DNA of 64,000 bases from Edwardsiella tarda ATCC 15947 = NBRC 105688 (lineage in GTDB: Bacteria; Pseudomonadota; Gammaproteobacteria; Enterobacterales; Enterobacteriaceae), in the NCBI RefSeq assembly GCF_003113495.2, contig NZ_CP084506.1, positions 868,001 through 932,000 on the forward strand, read 5' to 3'. A program made the translations under genes and the position numbers. The notes under the pieces were generated by a model. The model did no database searches, had not been told where the DNA came from, and saw nothing but the letters and a program-made list of their open reading frames with translations. Below, piece by piece: positions 58,995 to 64,000 of this stretch (position 1 is its first letter; each line of letters begins with the position of its first letter).

Positions 58995-60428
58995 ATGACA
59001 ACCCATGTCGTCTGGTTACGCAACGATCTGCGTGTGACCGATAACCGCGCATTGCATGCCGCCTGCGCCGATCCTGACGCGCGCGTGCTGGCGCTCTATG
59101 TGGCGACGCCGCGTCAGTGGCAAGCGCAGGATATGGCGCCCCGTCAGGCGCAGTTCATTTGGCAGAATCTGCAGTGCCTGCGGCTTGAGCTCGCGGCTCG
59201 TCATATCGCGCTGCATGGCCTGAGTGTGGCGGACTATGCCGCCCAGCGACAGGCGGTGGCGCACTTTTGTGCTCAGCATCAGGCCACGGCCCTGTTCTTC
59301 AATCGCCAGTATGAGCTGAATGAGCGCCGGCGGGATGAGGCGTTATGCGCCACGCTGTCCATTCCTTGCCATGGCTTCGACGATGCCTTGCTATTGCCCC
59401 CCGGCGCCGTCCTGACCGCCGCGGGGCAGATGTTCAAGGTTTTTACCCCGTTTAAACACGCCTTCTTACAGGCTTTGGGTCAACAGGATAATGCACCGTT
59501 GCCGGCACCGACCCGGCGGGCTTACCCCTGTGCACCGCCGCCAGTGCTGCCTACCTTCGACTACCCCGCGGCGACGGTCGATGCGACGTTGTTTCCCGCC
59601 GGAGAGGCGGCGGCTCAGGCGCGGCTGGCGCATTTTTGCCGCACCGATCTGGCGACCTATGCTGTGCGGCGTGACTTTCCGGCGCAGGCGGGAACCAGCC
59701 TGCTGTCGCCCTACTTGACGTTGGGGGTGGTGTCGCCGCGTCAGTGCCTGGCGGCGCTGCAGTCGGGGATGCTCGACTCGCCGAACGCGGCCTCTGGCGG
59801 CGGCGCCGCCTGGTTGAATGAGTTGATCTGGCGCGAGTTTTATCGCCACCTGCTGGTGGCGTGGCCCGATCTGTGTCGCCATCGCCCCTTCCTCCCCTGG
59901 ACGGCGCGCATTCGTTGGCGCGACGACGAACAGGGATTGTGGCGCTGGCAGCAGGGGATGACCGGCTTTCCATTAATTGATGCGGCTATGCGTCAACTCA
60001 ATCACTGCGGTTGGATGCATAACCGTCTCCGTATGCTGACGGCCAGTTTCCTGGTCAAAGATCTGTTGATCGATTGGCGTCTCGGCGAGCGTTATTTCCT
60101 CAGTCAGCTGATCGATGGCGATCTGGCGGCGAACAACGGCGGCTGGCAGTGGGCCGCTTCGACGGGCTGCGATGCCGCGCCCTATTTTCGTATTTTCAAT
60201 CCGACGACGCAGGGGCAACGTTATGATGCGCAGGGGCAGTTCATTCGCCGCTGGCTACCGGCGTTGAAGGATGTGCCGGATAGTGAGATCCATCACCCTC
60301 AACGCTGGGCGTTACGCCAGCGACGCGTGCTAGACTACCCCGACCCCATGGTCGATCACGCTCGGGCGCGGCAAGATACGCTATTGGCCTTTCAGCGCGC
60401 CCGTATGACGGAGGACGATGGCGGGTGA
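58995..60428 (+). CDS. phrB: Deoxyribodipyrimidine photolyase PhrB
   Basis: PhrB splits UV-induced cyclobutane pyrimidine dimers using blue light. ATG 58995 (MTTHVVWLRNDLRVTDNRAL) has an AGGTGG site overlapping the upstream stop and gives 477 residues. A GTG three codons earlier is less likely. The N-terminal antenna domain is followed by the FAD domain with WLNELIWREFYRHLL, RMLTASFLVKDLLIDWR and DGDLAANNGGWQWAASTGCD, as in E. coli. It lies 9 nt after the RudS-type gene and runs 11 nt past an alternative start of the next gene. Confidence 0.97.
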   Translation: MTTHVVWLRNDLRVTDNRALHAACADPDARVLALYVATPRQWQAQDMAPRQAQFIWQNLQCLRLELAARHIALHGLSVADYAAQRQAVAHFCAQHQATALFFNRQYELNERRRDEALCATLSIPCHGFDDALLLPPGAVLTAAGQMFKVFTPFKHAFLQALGQQDNAPLPAPTRRAYPCAPPPVLPTFDYPAATVDATLFPAGEAAAQARLAHFCRTDLATYAVRRDFPAQAGTSLLSPYLTLGVVSPRQCLAALQSGMLDSPNAASGGGAAWLNELIWREFYRHLLVAWPDLCRHRPFLPWTARIRWRDDEQGLWRWQQGMTGFPLIDAAMRQLNHCGWMHNRLRMLTASFLVKDLLIDWRLGERYFLSQLIDGDLAANNGGWQWAASTGCDAAPYFRIFNPTTQGQRYDAQGQFIRRWLPALKDVPDSEIHHPQRWALRQRRVLDYPDPMVDHARARQDTLLAFQRARMTEDDGG

Positions 60429-60459
60429 GTCGATTCGAGACGACAGGGAGGGTGAGGGG

Positions 60460-61473
60460 ATGTGGAGCAGGAGAACCATCGGCTGTGGGGTCGTGGGGGT
60501 TGTATTATATGGCCTGTTGGCGCTGCCCGCGCTAGCGGGTTTTCAGGTCGTGGCATTAGGCAGTGGCGGAGGGCTCAGCGGCGACAATCTGCCCGCCTAT
60601 CTGATCCGCCACGAGCGTGATACGCGTTATCTGGGGCTGGATGCGGGGTCGACCTTACCCGGGATCGCCAAGGCGTTGGCGCAGGGCGCCTTCCCCGAGG
60701 CGAGCGCCGAACGTGCCGCGCCTTGGACGCCACAAGGGTACGTGCTGCGTGAGTTGATCGTGGCCTATTTTATCAGTCATGCCCATCTCGACCATGTCGC
60801 CGGGCTGCTACTGGCCGCGCCGGAGGACAGCCGCAAGCCGATCTATACCCTGGCGAACAGCGCCGAGACGCTACGTAATCACTACTTTAACTGGAAAAGC
60901 TGGCCCAATTTTAGCGATGCCGGGCAGGGGCAGCGTCTGGGGACCTATCGCATTCACAGCGTGCGCCCGGCGCAGCGTTTTGCCCTCGGCAATAGCGGGA
61001 TGAGCGCTCAGGTGTACCCGTTGAGCCACGGCGGCGTGACCTCGGCGATGATCCTGCTGGAGCGATCGGGCGAATACTTCGCCTATTTTGGCGATACCGG
61101 GGCCGATAGTGTGGAACAGAGCAGCCATCTCGATCGCATCTGGCGCCGGTTGGGCCCCTTGTTGGCCAGTGGCGCGCTGCAAGGCATGATCATCGAGACC
61201 TCGTTCAGTGACGCGGTACCCCAAGCGCGCCTCTTCGGCCATCTTACGCCGCATTTGCTCAATCAGGAGCTGACTAACCTGGCGCGCTATAGCGGTGGCG
61301 CCTCTGCCTTGGCCGGATTCCCGGTGGTGATCGCTCATATTAAACCGTCGCTACAGGCTGGCGAGACGGCGGCGCAGACCATCATGGCACAGTTGGCGGC
61401 GGGGAATCGTAACGGGGTGGCGTTTCGGCATCTGCAGCAGGGGGAGCATGCGCTGTTTTCGGGGCGTGAGTAG
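60460..61473 (+). CDS. cpdP: Periplasmic class II 3',5'-cyclic-nucleotide phosphodiesterase (CpdP-like)
   Basis: The enzyme should hydrolyse cAMP to AMP. ATG 60460 has a purine-rich AGGGAGG site and gives 337 residues with a signal peptide ending LPALA|GFQ (about residue 26). Class II PDE signature SHAHLDHVAG (His107, His109, Asp111, His112) is the metallo-beta-lactamase-fold metal site; IIETSFSD and GHLTPHLL are further family blocks. It resembles periplasmic CpdP of Aliivibrio fischeri in size and location. An ATG at 60418 overlapping phrB would bury the signal peptide. It has no counterpart at this E. coli locus. Substrate is inferred from the family. Confidence 0.88.
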   Translation: MWSRRTIGCGVVGVVLYGLLALPALAGFQVVALGSGGGLSGDNLPAYLIRHERDTRYLGLDAGSTLPGIAKALAQGAFPEASAERAAPWTPQGYVLRELIVAYFISHAHLDHVAGLLLAAPEDSRKPIYTLANSAETLRNHYFNWKSWPNFSDAGQGQRLGTYRIHSVRPAQRFALGNSGMSAQVYPLSHGGVTSAMILLERSGEYFAYFGDTGADSVEQSSHLDRIWRRLGPLLASGALQGMIIETSFSDAVPQARLFGHLTPHLLNQELTNLARYSGGASALAGFPVVIAHIKPSLQAGETAAQTIMAQLAAGNRNGVAFRHLQQGEHALFSGRE

Positions 61474-61526
61474 CGTATTATTCGAGGATCGAGATGGCGA
61501 TTGAATGATGCGACTGAGGAGAGTGC

Positions 61527-62270
61527 ATGGATAATTGGCTGTTAGAGCAACAGATGAATCAGCTGTTGAATGTGGCTGAGATGCAGGATTACGCCCCCAA
61601 TGGTCTGCAGGTCGAGGGGCGTCGCGAGGTACGGCGCGTCGTCACTGGGGTGACCGCCTGTCAGGCCCTGTTGGATGCCGCGTTGCAGGCCGAGGCGGAT
61701 GCGATCTTAGTCCATCATGGTTATTTTTGGAAAAACGAGGCGCCGACCATCCGTGGCATGCGGCGTCAGCGTCTTAAGACGTTGCTGGCGAACGACATTA
61801 ATCTGTATGCCTATCATCTGCCCTTGGATGCGCATCCACAGTTGGGCAATAACGCTCAGTTGGCTCGGGTGCTAAAGATTACGCCACAAGGGCTTATTGC
61901 TCCGCTACTGCCCTATGGTGAATTGGCTGAACCTTGCAGTGCCGGGGAGTTGATTGGCCGTTTGGAACGTAAACTGCATCATAGCGTACTGCATTGTGGC
62001 GATCATGCACCGGCGAAGATCCGGCGTGTGGCGTGGTGTAGCGGGGGCGGACAGGGGTTCATCGAACAGGCGGCGCAGTTCGGTGTCGATGCGTTTATTA
62101 CCGGTGAGGTCTCGGAGCAAACCATTCATATCGCCCGGGAGATGGGGCTGCATTTCTTTGCCGCAGGCCATCACGCGACGGAGCGGGGGGGCATTCGGGC
62201 GTTAGGGGAGTGGTTGGCGCGCGAGCATGGCCTCGAGGTGACCTTTATCGATATTGCGAACCCGGCCTGA
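61527..62270 (+). CDS. ybgI: YbgI, NIF3/DUF34 metal-binding protein
   Basis: A 247-residue member of the NIF3/DUF34 family, a toroidal hexamer with a di-metal site, often annotated GTP cyclohydrolase 1 type 2. The metal-binding motifs are DAILVHHGYFWKNE (about 58-71), DAHPQLGNN (about 101-109) and the C-terminal GHHATERGG near 215. Length equals E. coli YbgI. In E. coli the pxp genes follow; here luxI does, after 598 bp. Confidence 0.95.
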   Translation: MDNWLLEQQMNQLLNVAEMQDYAPNGLQVEGRREVRRVVTGVTACQALLDAALQAEADAILVHHGYFWKNEAPTIRGMRRQRLKTLLANDINLYAYHLPLDAHPQLGNNAQLARVLKITPQGLIAPLLPYGELAEPCSAGELIGRLERKLHHSVLHCGDHAPAKIRRVAWCSGGGQGFIEQAAQFGVDAFITGEVSEQTIHIAREMGLHFFAAGHHATERGGIRALGEWLAREHGLEVTFIDIANPA

Positions 62271-62868
62271 GTGTGCCACGGAGGGTCGGCGCGGCCGGCC
62301 ACCCGTGGAGCATGTTATTACCAATTTAATACCACAACCTAATGGCGCATTATTTCCCAGGCGCTGTCGCGTCTTGCGTCGGTATTCTGCGCGGTACGCC
62401 GCGCCTGCCGTTGTCACGGCTGTTTTCCTATTAATAATCGCCTGCAAAAATTACGCCATCGCGCTATTATTTTTTTAATGATCACCCGACTGACTTTCTC
62501 ATATTCTGTTTGTCTTATCCCCCCATTTCCCTGTATGCTAACGGTTAATCCGAATAGTTTATTGCAGCATTAAATTTATATTGACAAGTAGCAATGCTTT
62601 TATTTTCAAATGAATTTAGCGCTTCGATACAGCGCCCTTAGTCGTATTTCATCGGCGTTGAATGACCTCCCCCCATATCGTTATATGTTGTCTTACAACA
62701 CTTATCTGTCGAGGCGAGCGATCATTAAAAACTAAATTCGGACATCTCCTTGGAAGAGGCAAGATAGGATTGTGCCGGTCGCTATCATGGTCAACCTGAA
62801 GCGTTTTTTTCGGTTGGCTAAAGCCGTGATCGGAGAGAGCTACATAGACGGGCGTTAAAGGAATGGAT
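62271..62868. promoter_or_regulatory. AT-rich region upstream of luxI
   Basis: This 598-bp stretch has no supportable gene and is AT-richer than the rest of the window. It has a hairpin just after ybgI (CCACGG 62276-62281 with CCGTGG 62303-62308, no T-run). A perfect TTGACA lies at 62581-62586, but no good -10 follows at 16-18 nt. The perfect dyad TGTTGTcttACAACA is at 62686-62700. A degenerate CAACC...GGTTG dyad (62792-62816), 53 nt before the luxI start, might be a LuxR-type site. None is certain. Confidence 0.5.
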
Positions 62869-63537
62869 ATGTTTGAAATTTTCGCTGTTGACTATCAGTC
62901 GCTGTCAAGAACGACATCTACCGAGCTATTCTCATTGCGCAAAGGCACGTTTAAAGATCGTTTGAATTGGGCTGTCAACTGTAGCGATGGCATGGAGTTC
63001 GATGAGTATGACAGCGAGCATACGACCTATCTACTGGGTGTAAAGGATAATGATGTGGTGTGTAGCGTGCGCTTAATCGAGACGCGTTATCACAACATGA
63101 TTGTGGGTACCTTTTGCCAGTATTTCGCTAAGGCGGAGATCCCTGCCAGCAGCCAGTTCTTCGAATCCAGCCGATTCTTTGTCGATAAACGCCGGGCACG
63201 TACCTTGTTGGCCAACCAATATCCGCTATGTCATCTGTTATTTTTGGCGATGATTAATTACACCTTATCCTCAGGCCATCAGGGGATTTATACCATCGTC
63301 AGCCATCCGATGCTACGGATTCTGACCCGCTCCGGTTGGGATGTTTCGGTCGTCGAGAAAGGTACTTCAGAAAAGGATCAGGCGATTTATTTAGTCTATT
63401 TGCCGGCTGATGCTGAGAATCAGCGTTGCCTGATTGAGCGGATTAATCAAGATTTGGAGCAACCCTATCCGCAGGCATTGCTACAGGCTTGGCCCTTGCT
63501 GCTAGAAGAAGAGACGATTAGCGCTCAATCGGTTTGA
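62869..63537 (+). CDS. LuxI-family acyl-homoserine lactone synthase
   Basis: The enzyme makes AHL quorum-sensing signals from SAM and acyl-ACP. ATG 62869 has an AAAGGA site 6 nt upstream and gives 222 residues. The ATG two codons earlier abuts the site and is less likely. All invariant LuxI residues are present: Arg24, Phe28, Trp34, Asp45, Asp48, Arg68, Glu99 and Arg102. Acyl-chain specificity cannot be read from sequence. The gene converges on luxR with a 20-bp 3' overlap, the arrangement of EsaI/EsaR and YpsI/YpsR. It is likely the edwI type if the host is Edwardsiella. Confidence 0.95.
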   Translation: MFEIFAVDYQSLSRTTSTELFSLRKGTFKDRLNWAVNCSDGMEFDEYDSEHTTYLLGVKDNDVVCSVRLIETRYHNMIVGTFCQYFAKAEIPASSQFFESSRFFVDKRRARTLLANQYPLCHLLFLAMINYTLSSGHQGIYTIVSHPMLRILTRSGWDVSVVEKGTSEKDQAIYLVYLPADAENQRCLIERINQDLEQPYPQALLQAWPLLLEEETISAQSV

Positions 63538-64000
63538 TCAGTTGTAATTCAACGCCGAGTCGGATGGCATGCTTGGCGTTGAGCACCCCTAATTTTTTTA
63601 CCACGTTGCCGATATGAAACTTCACCGTGCCGCTTTTAATCCCTAAGATCAGCGCGATCTCCTGATAGGTTTTACCCATGCTGGCCCAATACAGAATTTC
63701 ATTCTCGCGTGCGGAGAAGATATTCTCCATGTTATTACTTTTAATATTATGCTGTTGTACTTGAAGTTGCCGTTGCCCCGTCATGAAGCGCTCATGAGCG
63801 TTGATCAATAACATCTGTAACGCTCCTTGATTCTGCTCGACAATACTAAGACTATGATCGTCAACCATCAGTGAGAGCATTGCCAGTTGGTTATCGGCAT
63901 CATGCAGGACAAAGGTATAGCCTTTGTTGACCTGATATTTTTTGGCCAGACTAAAGATCTTGGACAGGTTGAGCTTGGCGTTCACCGTGATCTTTTCATC
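63518..64000 (-). CDS. LuxR-family AHL-responsive regulator (partial, 5' end outside window)
   Basis: The frame is open to the window edge, so the N-terminal part of the AHL-binding domain is missing. A GTG at 63985 is internal and not the start. About 160 residues are visible: the end of the autoinducer domain, then the GerE helix-turn-helix (FSARENEILYWASMGKTYQ through TVKFHIGNVVKKLGV) and a C-terminal IRLGVELQLIKPIER. The convergent overlap with luxI suggests the EsaR/YpsR group, many of which bind DNA without AHL and release it when AHL binds. That behaviour is inference here. Confidence 0.93.
   Translation of the reverse strand, partial: DEKITVNAKLNLSKIFSLAKKYQVNKGYTFVLHDADNQLAMLSLMVDDHSLSIVEQNQGALQMLLINAHERFMTGQRQLQVQQHNIKSNNMENIFSARENEILYWASMGKTYQEIALILGIKSGTVKFHIGNVVKKLGVLNAKHAIRLGVELQLIKPIER

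Noticed and set aside
62792..62816. lux box for luxI autoregulation
   Set aside because: Only the outer CAACC/GGTTG arms match; the inner bases are mismatched, so I did not call it as a regulatory feature of its own.

Overview
The window is contiguous enterobacterial chromosome with no insertion sequence, prophage or CRISPR array. Gene order follows the Escherichia coli lipB-to-ybgI segment almost gene for gene. High GC, the chiPQ-chitobiase operon and a convergent luxI/luxR pair next to ybgI point to a genus outside E. coli/Salmonella. Edwardsiella is my best guess (inference from content and order only; no database search was possible).

Layout. 1-12480 (minus): lipB (cut by the window edge), ybeD, dacA, rlpA, rodA, mrdA, rlmH, rsfS, nadD, holA, lptE, leuS, covering lipoylation, cell elongation, ribosome maturation, NAD synthesis, DNA replication and LPS export. 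ybeL is divergent. 13297-18460 (minus): two tandem rihA-type nucleoside hydrolases and the gltIJKL glutamate/aspartate importer. 18806-25918: lnt, corC, ybeY, ybeZ and miaB (minus), with alanine dehydrogenase (ald, plus) sitting between corC and lnt. ubiF follows on the plus strand. 27417-28151 (minus): seven tRNA genes in the order metT-leuW-glnU-glnW-metU-glnV-glnX, with tandem promoters.

28379-43699 is an amino-sugar region: asnB, then nagD-nagC-nagA-nagB (minus), divergent nagE, glnS, and a chiP-chiQ-chb operon that would import and cleave chitooligosaccharides and feed GlcNAc to the nag genes. Candidate CRP and NagC sites, and a ChiX sRNA target over the chiP Shine-Dalgarno, fit this. 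44042-49169: fur, fldA, ybfE, ybfF (minus), seqA and pgm (plus). 49269-57185 (minus): complete kdpFABCDE with a recognisable KdpE operator. 57734-62270 (plus): ybfA, a DUF523-DUF1722 fusion (RudS type), phrB, a periplasmic class II cAMP phosphodiesterase and ybgI. After 600 bp of AT-rich DNA the window ends with luxI (plus) and the 3' part of luxR (minus), overlapping tail to tail by 20 bp.

Most genes are conserved housekeeping genes. The parts worth a second look are the RudS-PhrB-CpdP cluster, the ald insertion that splits corC from lnt, the doubled nucleoside hydrolase with a 12-bp perfect inverted repeat in front, the chitin operon control region and the quorum-sensing pair. I did not find a clearly new multi-gene defence or mobile system.
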